A DNA stretch of 50,246 nt from Rhodocyclales bacterium (GCA_016235745.1 JACRJA010000064.1:1-50246); one strand, 5' to 3'. Positions 8,491 through 19,127 are shown, counted from the stretch's first letter. Notes: generated by a model not told the origin, from the letters alone. Made by a program: numbers and translations.

Positions 8491-8518
8491 CCCCGGAGAG
8501 AGATCGCCGGGGTTTTTT
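8491..8518 (+). terminator. Rho-independent terminator of the Liv/dehydrogenase operon
   Basis: CCCCGG (8491-8496) pairs with CCGGGG (8507-8512) around a 10-nt loop and is followed directly by six T residues. It lies 28 bp after the binding-protein stop. From here to the IS630 left end at 8617 no gene is seen. Confidence 0.85.
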
Positions 8519-8616
8519 CTCCCTCCCTATACACCAATGACGACATACCGGAATCGGCTGTCAAGAACATTGAACTGAACCCCTCTGTCAAAGACGGATT
8601 TCATTCGAGTTTATTA

Positions 8617-8627
8617 TTAACCCGGCA
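8617..8627 (+). repeat. IS630 left terminal inverted repeat
   Basis: TTAACCCGGCA, preceded by the target TA. Including the preceding bases, 14 bp (TTATTAACCCGGCA) match the reverse complement of the right end. Confidence 0.88.
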
Positions 8628-8673
8628 ATATGGCTTACGATATACGAACTCGATCCGTTTCTATTCATGAGAT

Positions 8674-9748
8674 TTGATGATCATGGAAACGATCGACCCC
8701 CGCAAGCTGCCTCGTGAAGTTCTGGAGGAGAAACGCCGCATGGCGATGCGGCTGCGGGAGGAGTTGAACCTGACGTGGAAGGAGATCGCGCGGCTGGTGC
8801 AAGTGCATCTGACGACGGTACTGGGCTGGTCCAAGCGCTATCAGCAGGCAGGAGAAGCGGGGCTCAAAGACCGGGCGCCGTGGGCGGGCCGAGGGCGAGG
8901 GCAGGCGGCTGAGCTCGGAGCAAGAACGCCGGATCCTGGAGGTACTGCTGCACGATACGCCCTCGCAGCACGGCATCGAACGGGCGCTGTGGACATGCGA
9001 GGCGGTGCGTGCGCTCATCACCCGTCTGTGTGGTGTAACGCTGCCGATTCGCACGGTGGGCCTGTATCTGCATCGCTGGGGCTTGAAGCCGCAGCGGCCG
9101 ATGAAACGGGCGATCGAACAGGATGCGGCGGCGCTGCAGCGATGGCAACAAGAGGTTTATCCCCAGATCGCCGAACGGGCCAAGAAAGAAGATGCCGTGA
9201 TCTACTGGGCCGATGAGACGGCGGTACAGCAAGACGCACACTGGGTACGGGGCTACGCCCCGCCGGGCAAGACGCCGGTGCTGGCGCAAGCCTCGCAACG
9301 CACGAAGCTCACCCTGATCTCGGCGCTCACCAACCAGGGGCGGATGCACTTTGCCCTGCAGGAAGAGGCCATCGACGCGCAGCGCTTCCGCAGCTTTCTC
9401 GAGCGTTTGGTGGCGGACAGCGCCCCGCGCAAGGCCTTCGTGATCGTGGACAACCTTGCAGTGCATCACGCCCGGGCGGTACGCGAGTGGGTCAAGGCGA
9501 ACCTCGAGCGTATCGAACTCTTCTACCTGCCGCCCTACGCCCCCGAGCTCAACCCTGATGAGCTGCTCAACCGTGACCTCAAGACCGAGCTGCGGCGGCT
9601 CGACCGCACCCGCGACAAGCAGACGCTGCGAGAAAAGGCACAGGCCTTCCTGCAATATTTGCAACACACGCCGGAGCGGGTAAAAAGCTATTTCAAGCAT
9701 AAAACCCTGGAATACATTGCTCAATCGGGTGTTTTGCTGCCGGGTTAA
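8674..9748 (+). pseudogene. IS630-family transposase, split by a frame change
   Basis: The first frame starts at 8674 (or ATG 8683) and encodes the helix-turn-helix part, with NLTWKEIARLVQVHLTTVLG and WSKRYQQAGEAGLKD. Past about 8870 the family match continues in the +1 frame as GRRLSSEQERRILEVLL, then the DDE domain. The DDE motifs are VIYWADETAV (first Asp), VIVDNLAVHHA (second Asp) and LPPYAPELNPDELLN (third acidic residue). The shift is frame 1 to frame 2, a +1 change. The usual IS630 recoding is -1, and no clear slippery site is seen. A base deletion near 8870-8900 is therefore more likely than programmed shifting. Confidence 0.8.
9738..9748 (-). repeat. IS630 right terminal inverted repeat, overlapping the transposase stop
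   Basis: TGCCGGGTTAA followed by TA. The TAA at 9746-9748 is also the transposase stop codon, so coding sequence runs to the very tip of the element. Confidence 0.88.
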
Positions 9749-9780
9749 TAAACCGGTGTCTCAAATTCGGGGACCACTAT

Positions 9781-9912
9781 AAGACGGCCAGGCAATACAT
9801 TCCCGAGCGGCTCGAGATCGTGGAGAGCATGCCGGCGACCCCGAGCGGCAAGATCCAGAAATTCAAGCTGCGCGAACTGGCCAAGGAACGGGTACGGGAA
9901 GCGGGCGGCTGA
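9781..9912 (+). pseudogene. C-terminal stub of an AMP-forming acyl-CoA ligase
   Basis: Forty-three codons ending in TGA read ARQYIPERLEIVESMPATP then SGKIQKFKLRELAKE. This is the A10 region of the ANL adenylating superfamily, with the catalytic lysine in the P-x-x-x-x-GK-I-x-K motif. The rest of a normally 500-residue enzyme is missing; the reading starts about 30 bp after the IS630 end. It probably marks host sequence truncated when the accessory block arrived. Codon use resembles the downstream host genes. Confidence 0.75.
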
Positions 9913-9938
9913 GTTCTTGGAGTTGACTCGGTGCGCGG

Positions 9939-9980
9939 CAAGCCCCGCCGTCCCGGCGTTCGGGCGGATGGCGGGGCTTG
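9939..9980. terminator. Strong hairpin downstream of the porin gene
   Basis: CAAGCCCCGCC (9939-9949) pairs perfectly with GGCGGGGCTTG (9970-9980) around a 20-nt loop. It lies just beyond the porin stop on the minus strand and after the ligase stub on the plus strand. There is no adjacent T run on the minus side; AAAAATTTTT lies about 10 bp away on the plus side. It may end transcription in both directions. Confidence 0.5.
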
Positions 9981-9988
9981 TCTGGCGG

Positions 9989-10753
9989 TCAAAAATTTTT
10001 CTGGAAGGAAAGAATGACCCGGGCGTCGGCCACTTCTTCGCCGTCCCAGGTATAGGCGGATTTGCTGGCATCGGTGTCGGTGTAGGCCAGGGTGGCGACG
10101 CCGAAGCCGAGATCCTTGCTTACGCCGAGTTTCCAGTCGGTGTATGAGGCTTCGTCGTTGTCTTTCACGTCCTGGTACCCGACGTGGCCGAGTACCCCCC
10201 AGCCTCCGCCTAGGTCATAGCTGGCCGAGAGATCGAGGTAGTAGCTGCCGCGGGTGTCGTCGCCATCGTCGGTGGTCCAGCCGACGAAGTGGTCGGACAC
10301 CGTGTGGTAGTACTTGAGCGCCACCGTCTTCCAGGACAGGCCGGCGTAGACTTCGGTGGTGTCCGGATCGACCGCCCCCGAGATTTTGTCGCCGGGATAG
10401 TAGTAGGTGATGACGCCGAAGTCATAGCCGAACGAGTCGGCGAAGCTGCCGCGAAAGCCGCCATAGAGGTCCACTTCGAGGCTGTTGTCCTCTTTGTAGC
10501 CGCCCGCCTCTACCCAATCGACGTTCGAGCCCCACAGTCCGACGTAGAATCCGCTGTCGTGTGCCAATTCGAGGCCACCCTGGACGGCGGGCCCGTTTTG
10601 CGTCTGCGATACGCCGCGAAACACGTAGTCGCTGGTGGCCCCGAGGCTGAAACTGAGCGCAAAGGGGCTCTTGGCCGTGTCTTCGGCATGGGCCAAAGAG
10701 GCGCCGAGCATGGCCACCAGGGTGGCGGTGAGGGGAAGCAGAGGGGTTTTCAT
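9989..10753 (-). CDS. TorF-family putative outer-membrane porin
   Basis: A 254-residue predicted outer-membrane beta-barrel. The start at 10753 was chosen for its GGAGA site and a clear signal peptide (MKTPLLPLTATLVAMLGASL, then AHA-ED). An open frame extends further upstream but lacks signal character. The mature protein begins FALSFSLGATSDYVFRGVSQ, the hallmark of the TIGR02001/Gcw_chp group. It has alternating aromatic strands, ends in KNF, and finishes with the terminal Phe of barrels. It is divergent from phoB across a 288-bp gap carrying a Pho box, so phosphate control is possible but not shown. Transported solute is unknown. Confidence 0.8.
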   Translation of the reverse strand: MKTPLLPLTATLVAMLGASLAHAEDTAKSPFALSFSLGATSDYVFRGVSQTQNGPAVQGGLELAHDSGFYVGLWGSNVDWVEAGGYKEDNSLEVDLYGGFRGSFADSFGYDFGVITYYYPGDKISGAVDPDTTEVYAGLSWKTVALKYYHTVSDHFVGWTTDDGDDTRGSYYLDLSASYDLGGGWGVLGHVGYQDVKDNDEASYTDWKLGVSKDLGFGVATLAYTDTDASKSAYTWDGEEVADARVILSFQKNF

Positions 10754-10972
10754 GGCAATCTCCGGTGAAAGGGGCATGCGTTGGAAAGCAAGAAGAGTGC
10801 CAAGCGTTTTTTCCTGCCTGGTGACGGTCCGGGTGCAGCCGTAGGGCGCCGCGCAACGCCGCCATGCGGCCATGCACAGGTTGTTCGAGGCACCCTGTAG
10901 TCTGCCCTTTGCGCCATCTTGGGGCGGAAGATGCTTCATTCGAGGGCAAGGGGAACAGGGAGAGGTCCGAAA

Positions 10973-11006
10973 ATGTCACGAAACCGTCACTTTTTCGCGA
11001 TATAAC
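10973..11006 (+). promoter_or_regulatory. Pho box and -10 element of phoBR
   Basis: ATGTCAC (10973-10979), a 4-bp AT-rich spacer GAAA, then CCGTCAC (10984-10990) match the tandem CTGTCAT repeats of a PhoB site at 11-bp spacing. TATAAC at 11001-11006 lies 10 bp further on, the normal distance when a Pho box replaces the -35. This predicts autoregulation of phoB under phosphate starvation. Confidence 0.72.
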
Positions 11007-11041
11007 GGCAACACGTTTCTGAGGGTACGAGCGGAGGGATC

Positions 11042-11743
11042 ATGGCGGCCAATGTGCTGGTGGTCGAGGACGAACTGGCGATCTTGGAGCTGATTGCGGT
11101 CAATCTCGAACAGGCGGGGTTTCACGTGCTGCGCGCCTCCGAGGCGGAGACGGCCTTGCGGCTCATCGGCGAGGCGCTGCCGGATCTGGTGCTCATCGAC
11201 TGGATGCTGCCGGGGCTGTCGGGCATCGAACTCGTTCGGCGCTTGCGGCGGGAAGAGCGCACGCGGGCGCTGCCGCTCATCTTGCTCACGGCGCGCGGGG
11301 CCGAGGTGGACAAGGTGCTGGGGCTGGAAGCGGGAGCGGACGATTACGTGACCAAGCCCTTTTCGCCGCGCGAGCTCGTGGCGCGCATCCGGGCGGTGCT
11401 GCGCCGGCGCCGGCCAGAGGTGGGCGAGGAGGTGCTGGAGGCGGGCGGTTTGAGGCTCGACCCGGCGGCGCGGCGGGTGCTGGCCGAAGGCAGGGTGGTG
11501 GCGCTGGGGCCGACCGAATTTCGCTTGTTGCATTTCCTCATGGCGCATCCGGAGCGGGTGCACAGCCGCTCGCAGCTGCTCGACCGTGTCTGGGGGGATC
11601 ACGTCTTCGTCGAGGAGCGCACGGTGGACGTGCACGTGCGTCGCCTGCGCGCGGCGCTCGAACCTTATGGGATGGCGGCCCTGATCCAGACGGTGCGCGG
11701 GGCGGGGTATCGGTTTTCGGTACAGACGGCACAGGAAGCATGA
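11042..11743 (+). CDS. phoB: Phosphate regulon response regulator PhoB
   Basis: A 233-residue OmpR/PhoB-class regulator. The receiver domain (1-120) has the acidic pocket ED (9-10), the phosphoacceptor Asp53 in LVLIDWMLPG, Thr83 and Lys105 (YVTKPFSPREL). The winged-helix DNA-binding domain occupies about 130-230, ending VRGAGYRFS. LIDWMLPGLSGIELVRRLR is typical of PhoB rather than other OmpR-class regulators. The gene overlaps phoR by 4 bp (ATGA) and has a Pho box upstream. Confidence 0.92.
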   Translation: MAANVLVVEDELAILELIAVNLEQAGFHVLRASEAETALRLIGEALPDLVLIDWMLPGLSGIELVRRLRREERTRALPLILLTARGAEVDKVLGLEAGADDYVTKPFSPRELVARIRAVLRRRRPEVGEEVLEAGGLRLDPAARRVLAEGRVVALGPTEFRLLHFLMAHPERVHSRSQLLDRVWGDHVFVEERTVDVHVRRLRAALEPYGMAALIQTVRGAGYRFSVQTAQEA

Positions 11744-13062
11744 AAACGGCGCAGCGCCTGCGGCGACAGCGGCGCTTTGCCTGGCGGCGCTTGTGCGGTG
11801 TCGGAACGGCTGCGGCGGCGGTTTCCCTCTTTTCCTGGCCGGCGGGGCTGGGCATGCTCGCGCTCGGCTTGGGTTGGGCGTGGTGGCGTACCGAGCGCGA
11901 GTTGGCCGAGGTGCTGCGCGAGGCGCTCACTGGAGCGCCGGTGGAGGATCTTTCCCCCCGGGCGCGCTTGGTACTCGAGCCGCTGCGGGCGCAGGAGCGG
12001 GTGTGGCGGCGCCGGGTGGAGTCGGCACGGCGCGACCGGGAGCGGCTGATCGCGGCCTGGGATCGGCTGCCGGTGGGGGTGGTGTGGCTGGCGGCCGATG
12101 GGACGATCCGCCGGCTCAACCGCCGCGCCGAGGATCTGCTGCAATTGCAGCGCCGCCTTCATGGGGGGCAGCCGCTCGCCCTCTTTCTGCCTGAGCCGCG
12201 CTGGCTCGAACGCATCCGCGCTGCGGGCGAGGCCGGGTTTACCGGCGAGGTGCCGCGGCGCGGGGAAACGCTCCATTGCCGCCTGCAGTGGGTGCCGCTG
12301 GAGGAGGGGGAAGCGCTGCTGCTCGTCGAGGATCGCACCGAGGCGATGCGCCTCGAGCGCATGCGGCGCGACTTCGTCGCCAACGTCTCGCACGAACTGC
12401 GCACGCCGCTCACCATCGTGCGCGGCTACGTGGAGACGGTGCTGGATGCGCCAACGCCTCCGCCGCCGCCCTTGTCGGGCTATCTGGAGCAGGTGTACGC
12501 CCAGGCAATGCGCATGCAGCGGCTGGTGGAGGACCTCTTGACGCTGGCCCAGCTCGAGGGGACACAGCCGCCGCCGGCGAAATGGGTGGACGTGGGGGAG
12601 CTGCTGGAGGCGGTGGCCGATCAAGCCCGAGGCGTGGCACCTGAAGGGCTGACGGTGGAGGTGGATTCCCCCCCACGGCCAGGCGCGATCCTGGGCGTGC
12701 GTACCGAGCTGGAGTCGGCCTTGGGCAATCTCGCTCTCAACGCGGTGCGCTACACGCCGGCGCCGGGCCGGGTGGTGATCGGAGCGCGTGCGGCGGAAAA
12801 CGGCGCCGGGGAGCTCTTCGTGCGCGATACCGGCATCGGCATCGCGCCGGAGCACCTGCCGCGCCTCACCGAGCGCTTCTATCGCGTCGATCGGGCGCGC
12901 TCGCGCGATCGCGGCGGTACCGGCTTGGGGCTGGCGATCGTCAATCACGTGGCACAGCGCCACGAGGCGAGGCTGCTCATCGACAGCGCGCCGGGCAAGG
13001 GGAGCGAGTTCCGGCTGCGCTTTCCCTCCGGGCGCTGGCGTGAGGGCGAGGCGGTCAAATGA
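11740..13062 (+). CDS. phoR: Phosphate regulon sensor histidine kinase PhoR
   Basis: A 440-residue membrane kinase that phosphorylates PhoB when phosphate is scarce. A short N-terminal membrane segment (about 18-50) has almost no periplasmic part, as in PhoR. A PAS-like region follows (about 100-200), then HisKA with His218 in FVANVSHELRTPL. The HATPase has its N box in LGNLALNAVRYTP, with DTGIGI and GGTGLGLAIVNHV. Start overlaps phoB. Its 3' end overlaps the convergent gene at 13055 by 8 bp. Confidence 0.92.
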   Translation: MKTAQRLRRQRRFAWRRLCGVGTAAAAVSLFSWPAGLGMLALGLGWAWWRTERELAEVLREALTGAPVEDLSPRARLVLEPLRAQERVWRRRVESARRDRERLIAAWDRLPVGVVWLAADGTIRRLNRRAEDLLQLQRRLHGGQPLALFLPEPRWLERIRAAGEAGFTGEVPRRGETLHCRLQWVPLEEGEALLLVEDRTEAMRLERMRRDFVANVSHELRTPLTIVRGYVETVLDAPTPPPPPLSGYLEQVYAQAMRMQRLVEDLLTLAQLEGTQPPPAKWVDVGELLEAVADQARGVAPEGLTVEVDSPPRPGAILGVRTELESALGNLALNAVRYTPAPGRVVIGARAAENGAGELFVRDTGIGIAPEHLPRLTERFYRVDRARSRDRGGTGLGLAIVNHVAQRHEARLLIDSAPGKGSEFRLRFPSGRWREGEAVK

Positions 13063-14599
13063 TGGCTGGATCGATCCAGAAGAAGGTGAGGATGAGGTAA
13101 TCCTCGCCTTTTTCGAGGACTTCCTGGACGCGGGCGCCGCGCGTCTTGTGTTCGACCCATAGGTTGAGCAGCTTGGCTTCGGTGCCGATCTCGAGCGGGG
13201 CGAGCAGGCGGTGCGTGCCTTCGTCACCGCGGGCCGTGTCGGGAAACCAGAAAGCAGGGTGCCAGGGGCTGGGCGGAGCGCCCGCCATGGGAAAGTGCTG
13301 TACGGCCGTGGGGCGGGGCACGCCGGGGATCTGTTCGAGCCCGAGGTGGATCTCGCCGTCGAAAGTGGCCTGGCGCCAGCGCACGCGCGTGAGCATGCCG
13401 CCGTAGGCCTTGGGATGTTTGCGCACCAGCAGGAGCCTTCCGGGCGGCCAGCGGGTGAGCTCGCTGCGCGCGCCGCTGCGCCGGATGCGCCACCCCTTGG
13501 GGCTGCGGTCCATGGCATCCCACTGGGTGAGGTAGGGCGAATAGATGAGCTCGTTCTTTTCCCGCTCGCGCTCGGTGAGGTCGACCTCGCTGATGGTGCC
13601 GCCGAAGAGTTGGATGCGCTGGGCTTCCTCGAAGGTGCGGCGTACCGACACCGCCGTGGGGGCTTCGAAGGCTTTGCCCGTGAAATAGAAATAGATCGCG
13701 GGCCAATCGGAGACCACCTGCAAGCCTTCGTCGATCGGCTCGCGGGGTTCCTGCCGTTTGGGCGGCTCTCCGGTCCAGCGCTGCGACAGCGCCTCGAGGA
13801 GCAGCCGTTCGTCGGTGGATAAACCTGTCTGGGCGAGCCGCATCTGCAGCTTCGGCATGAGGGCGCCGGCGTCGTAGAGGCGCAGTATCTTGGCGTCGGC
13901 CAGTGCCAACGCCGGGATGGGGGGCGAATTTCCGGCCAGGTCGATGCCGTAGCGGTCGTCGACGCGATCGAGCCATTCCGGCGGAACGAATTGGGCGAAG
14001 GAGGCCAGTTCGAGCGCGAGGGTGACCACCCGCGTCAAGGCCGCAACGGGCAGGGCGTTGGGATTGGCGAGGTGGATGAGGGCGGCGGCATGGTGCACTT
14101 CGCGGCCGCTGAGCCGCAGTGGTGCGCCGAAGAGCGTGTCGTCGACGCGCCGATTGGCCACGTTGGCGCGCTCGGCGCGCAGTAGCGCCTGGTGCAAGCC
14201 TCCCCAGAGGGTGTCGGGAACGCGCGTGAGCTCAAACCAGAAAATGAGCATCATGCGCAGCAGGCACCAGCTCTGGCGTTCGTGGGCAAGCGCGCAGTAA
14301 GGAGATGAGGGAACGGCCGTCGGGTGCTGCGTGGCCTTGGTGTAGAGCTTGATGAGCTTGCCCCAGGCCTTCAAGTACGGAGATTCGCGCGTGGGCGGGC
14401 TGCGGCGCGGCCAGCCAACGTGGTGCAGGGCCATCCGCAGCATATCGGCGCGATCGACAAGCTGGGAGAAGGTGGCGAAATTCTGGCCCAGGAGGCTGTC
14501 GGCCAGGAGCTCAAATTCGGCCGCCGGCGGAGCCGATTCTGGGGCAACGGCCAACAGATGGCGTAGCCGCTCGTCGATGGATTCGATCGTCTCCTGCAT
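13055..14599 (-). CDS. Conserved-looking hypothetical protein, 514 residues
   Basis: Not recognised with confidence. It is soluble, with no signal peptide or membrane span. The N-terminal two-thirds is helical and Leu/Ala-rich. The C-terminal part, from about residue 365, is beta-rich (GWRIRRSGARSELTRWPPGR, then LLLVRKHPKAYGGMLTRVRW). This vaguely recalls degenerate PilZ-like domains of some betaproteobacterial proteins, but no R-x-x-x-R or D/N-x-S-x-x-G motif is intact, so c-di-GMP binding is not claimed. Strong codon bias like its neighbours supports a real gene. It is convergent with phoR, and the next gene downstream in its direction is on the other strand, so it is probably monocistronic. 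Confidence 0.75.
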   Translation of the reverse strand: MQETIESIDERLRHLLAVAPESAPPAAEFELLADSLLGQNFATFSQLVDRADMLRMALHHVGWPRRSPPTRESPYLKAWGKLIKLYTKATQHPTAVPSSPYCALAHERQSWCLLRMMLIFWFELTRVPDTLWGGLHQALLRAERANVANRRVDDTLFGAPLRLSGREVHHAAALIHLANPNALPVAALTRVVTLALELASFAQFVPPEWLDRVDDRYGIDLAGNSPPIPALALADAKILRLYDAGALMPKLQMRLAQTGLSTDERLLLEALSQRWTGEPPKRQEPREPIDEGLQVVSDWPAIYFYFTGKAFEAPTAVSVRRTFEEAQRIQLFGGTISEVDLTEREREKNELIYSPYLTQWDAMDRSPKGWRIRRSGARSELTRWPPGRLLLVRKHPKAYGGMLTRVRWRQATFDGEIHLGLEQIPGVPRPTAVQHFPMAGAPPSPWHPAFWFPDTARGDEGTHRLLAPLEIGTEAKLLNLWVEHKTRGARVQEVLEKGEDYLILTFFWIDPAII

Positions 14600-14689
14600 G
14601 GCGGGCCCTTTTACCTATGCCGGCGGAAACGGCATTGTAGCCGATTTACCCAAACGGTTTTTCGGTCCGAACGCTAGAGGAGGATCCCA

Positions 14690-16150
14690 TCAGGGGGTGA
14701 GTTTGCGCCGCAGCAGTTCGGTTACGCGCTGCGGGTTGGCCGCGCCGCGCGAGGCTTTCATCACCTGGCCGACGAGGGCGTTCAGCGCTTTTTCCTTGCC
14801 GGCGCGGAATTCTTCCACCGACTTGGGATGGGCGGCGATCGCTGCGTCCACCAGCGCCTCCAGAGCGCTCTCGTCGCTCACCTGCTTGAGCCCGCGCGCC
14901 TCGATGATCGTGTCCACGTCTTCGCCTTCGCCTGCCCACAGCGCTTCGAACACTTTCTTCGCCCCGGCGTGCGCGATCGTGCCGTCGGCCACGCGGCGCA
15001 CCAGGGCGGCGAGCTGAAGGGGGCGCAGGGGGCTCTCCCCGATCTCGATCCCGCTGCGGTTGAGCTTGGCGGCGAGCTCGCCCAGGATCCAGTTGGCGCA
15101 GGGTTTGGCGAGCGCAGGGCCTGCGGCGGCGACGGCGGCCAGATAATAATCGGCCAGTTCCTTGCTTGCCGTGAGGAGGTTGGCGTCGTAGCGGGTGAGG
15201 CCGTGTTCCTCGACGAGCCGTCGGCGCAGCGCCTGCGGTAACTCGGGGAGGCTGGCCCGCACTTCCTCGATCCAGGCGCGGTCGATGACAAGGGGCAGCA
15301 GGTCGGGATCGGGAAAGTAGCGGTAGTCGTGCGCGTTTTCCTTGGTGCGCATCACGCGGGTCTCGCCGCGCTCGGGATCGAAGAGCACCGTGGCTTGTTG
15401 GACGGTGCCGCCCTCTTCGAGCGTCTCGATCTGCCAGCGGACTTCGTAGTCGATCGCTTGCTGCAGGAAGCGGAAGGAGTTGAGGTTCTTGATCTCGCGG
15501 CGCGTGCCCAGGCGCGTTTCACCCTTGGGGCGCACCGAGACGTTGGCGTCGATGCGAAACGAGCCTTCCTGCATGTTGCCGTCGCACACCCCGATCCAGC
15601 GCACCAGGGCGTGCAGCGCCCGGGCGTAGGCCACCGCCTCTTCGGCCGAGCGCATGTCGGGCTCGGAGACGATCTCGAGCAGCGGCGTGCCGGCGCGGTT
15701 GAGGTCGATCCCCGTCATGCCGTGGAAGTCTTCGTGCAGGCTCTTGCCTGCGTCTTCTTCCAGGTGCGCCCGCGTGATGCGCACGGTTTTCTCATAGGCG
15801 GCGTCCCCTTCGCCCACTTGCACGGTGATGGCGCCGTTTTTCACCACCGGCAGCTCGTACTGGCTGATCTGGTAGCCTTTGGGAAGGTCGGGGTAGAAGT
15901 AGTTCTTGCGGGCGAAGACGCTGCGCTCGGCGATTTCGGCCTCGATCGCCAGCCCGAGGCGGATGGCGCGCTCGACGGCGCCGCGGTTGAGCACGGGTAG
16001 CGTACCGGGCAAGGCCACGTCGATGGCGCAGGCCTGGCGGTTGGGTTCGGCGCCGAAGGCGGTGAAGGCGCCGGAGAAGATCTTGCTGCGCGTGGTGAGC
16101 TGCGCGTGGATCTCGAGGCCGATGACGGTTTCCCAGTCGGTGCGGTTCAT
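14690..16150 (-). CDS. gatB: Aspartyl/glutamyl-tRNA amidotransferase subunit B
   Basis: A 486-residue subunit of the GatCAB complex, which converts Glu-tRNA(Gln) or Asp-tRNA(Asn) to the amide form. The protein opens [20 protein letters not shown], the invariant GatB start. [20 protein letters not shown] and the YRYFPDPDL motif follow, then a C-terminal YqeY-like tail domain. The frame stays open far upstream, but the ATG at 16148-16150 matches the family start. It is the last gene of gatC-gatA-gatB, 14 bp after gatA. Confidence 0.95.
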   Translation of the reverse strand: MNRTDWETVIGLEIHAQLTTRSKIFSGAFTAFGAEPNRQACAIDVALPGTLPVLNRGAVERAIRLGLAIEAEIAERSVFARKNYFYPDLPKGYQISQYELPVVKNGAITVQVGEGDAAYEKTVRITRAHLEEDAGKSLHEDFHGMTGIDLNRAGTPLLEIVSEPDMRSAEEAVAYARALHALVRWIGVCDGNMQEGSFRIDANVSVRPKGETRLGTRREIKNLNSFRFLQQAIDYEVRWQIETLEEGGTVQQATVLFDPERGETRVMRTKENAHDYRYFPDPDLLPLVIDRAWIEEVRASLPELPQALRRRLVEEHGLTRYDANLLTASKELADYYLAAVAAAGPALAKPCANWILGELAAKLNRSGIEIGESPLRPLQLAALVRRVADGTIAHAGAKKVFEALWAGEGEDVDTIIEARGLKQVSDESALEALVDAAIAAHPKSVEEFRAGKEKALNALVGQVMKASRGAANPQRVTELLRRKLTP

Positions 16151-16164
16151 GGCGGTTCCGTGGT

Positions 16165-17639
16165 TTACAGCGGCGGCAGCCGGCGGTGCCAGTCGGTTTT
16201 TTGCTGGAAGACGTGGGCGGCGAGCAGCAGCCGCGTCTCGGCGAGATAGGGGCCGATGAGCTGGCAGCCGATGGGCAGCCCTGCCGCGTCGACGCCGCAG
16301 GGGTGTGACAGCGCCGGCAGTCCGGCGAGGTTGGCGCCGATGGTGTAGATGTCCTGGAGGTATTCCTGCACCGGATCCTGCCCCTTCTCGCCCAGGAGCC
16401 AGGCGGTGGTGGGCGCGGTGGGGGCGAGGAGGAGATCGCACGAGGCGAAGGCCCGGGCGTAATCTTCGGCGATGAGGCGGCGCAGTTTTTGCGCCTGCAG
16501 GTAGTAGGCGTCGTAGTAGCCGTGCGAGAGCACGTAGGTGCCGACGAGGATGCGGCGCTTCACTTCTTCGCCAAAGCCCTGGGCGCGCGTCTTGCGGTAC
16601 ATGTTGTCGAGGTCGGCGTAGTCGGGGGCGCGGTAGCCATAGCGCACGCCGTCGTAGCGCGCGAGGTTGCTCGAGGCTTCCGCCGGGGCGATGACGTAGT
16701 AGGCGGGAATGGCGAGCTCGGCGCGCGGCAGCGACACCTCGACCAGGCGCGCGCCCAGAGATTCGTAGGTGCGGGCGGCTTCTTCGACGGCGCGGCGCAC
16801 CTCGGCGTCGAGTCCCTCGACGGCGAAGAATTCGCGCGGCAGGCCCAGGCGCAGCCCGTCGAGCCGCCCGCCGGCGGCGGCGAGCGCTGCGGCATGATCT
16901 TCGGCCGGGTGATCGAGCGAAGTGGAGTCGCGCGGATCGAAGCCTTCGATGGCCGTGAGCGCGAGCGCGCAGTCTTCGGCGCTGCGGGAGATCACCCCGG
17001 CCTGGTCGAGCGAGGAAGCGTAGGCGATGATGCCATAGCGGCTCACCCGCCCATAGCTCGGCTTGATGCCGGTGACGCCGCACATGGCCGCCGGCTGGCG
17101 CACGCTGCCGCCGGTGTCGGTGCCGGTGGCCACGGGCACGATGCCGGCGGCCACGGCCGCGGCCGAGCCGCCGGAGGAGCCGCCGGCGATGCGCTCCGGG
17201 TTCCAGGGGTTACGGCAGGGGCCGAAGTGGGAGTGTTCGTTGGCCGAGCCCATGGCGAATTCGTCGAGGTTGGTCTTACCGATGGACACGGTGCCCGCTT
17301 GGGCGAGCCGCTCGACGACGAAGGCATCGTAGGGCGGCACGAACCCGGCGAGCATGCGCGAGGCGGCGGTGGTGCGCACGCCCTTGGTGCAGAAGAGGTC
17401 TTTGTGGGCGATAGGGAGGCCAGAAAGTAACGAGACGTTTCCGGCGCGGCGGCGTTCGTCGGCGGCGCGGGCGGCTTCGCGCGCACGCTCCGGCGTGAGG
17501 GTGATGAAGGCGTTGAGCCGTTCCTGCAGCGCCTGCGCGCGCCCGAGGGCGGCCTCGGCCAGCGCCTCGGCGCGCGTGCGGCCTTCGGCGAGCGCGGCGG
17601 CGAGCTCGCGCAGGGAGGAGGTGAGGAGCCGTTCTGCGC

Positions 17640-17643
<4 letters not shown>
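16165..17643 (-). CDS. gatA: Aspartyl/glutamyl-tRNA amidotransferase subunit A
   Basis: The 492-residue amidase subunit, which releases ammonia from glutamine. The Ser-cisSer-Lys triad is complete: Lys81 (AHKDLF), cis-Ser156 (GGSSGGS) and nucleophile Ser180 ([12 protein letters not shown]). The C-terminus holds the conserved PALSHPCG and LPIGCQLIG segments. The start codon overlaps the gatC stop by 4 bp (ATGA), so the pair is translationally coupled. Confidence 0.95.
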
Positions 17644-19105
<1,462 letters not shown>

Positions 19106-19127
19106 CCTACGGTTTCGGGGAGTCGCG

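Larger units (their letters stand above)
8617..9748 (+). mobile_element. IS630-family insertion sequence, 1132 bp, ends defined
   Basis: Perfect 11-bp terminal inverted repeats TTAACCCGGCA (8617-8627) and TGCCGGGTTAA (9738-9748) flank a transposase. Each end is bordered by TA (8615-8616 and 9749-9750), the target duplication expected of IS630/Tc1-mariner elements. It separates the imported operon from an acyl-CoA ligase stub. The element is complete at DNA level, but its transposase is split between two frames. Confidence 0.9.

Noticed and set aside
8674-9748. Programmed -1 frameshifting of the IS630 transposase
   Set aside because: The observed change is +1, and there is no A6G or similar slippery heptamer near the frame change.
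9939-9988. Hairpin considered as a classical plus-strand terminator
   Set aside because: The T run is about 10 bp away from the stem, so a standard intrinsic terminator is not certain. Kept only as a lower-confidence hairpin.
14600-14689. Possible tRNA or small RNA between the 514-residue gene and gatB
   Set aside because: No cloverleaf or T-loop consensus is seen; only a weak CGGC-type inverted repeat.
14690-17083. Apparent 797-residue minus-strand reading frame
   Set aside because: Only its last 486 residues are GatB. The first 311 are an out-of-frame reading through gatA, Arg/Ala/Pro-rich as expected of GC-rich shadows.
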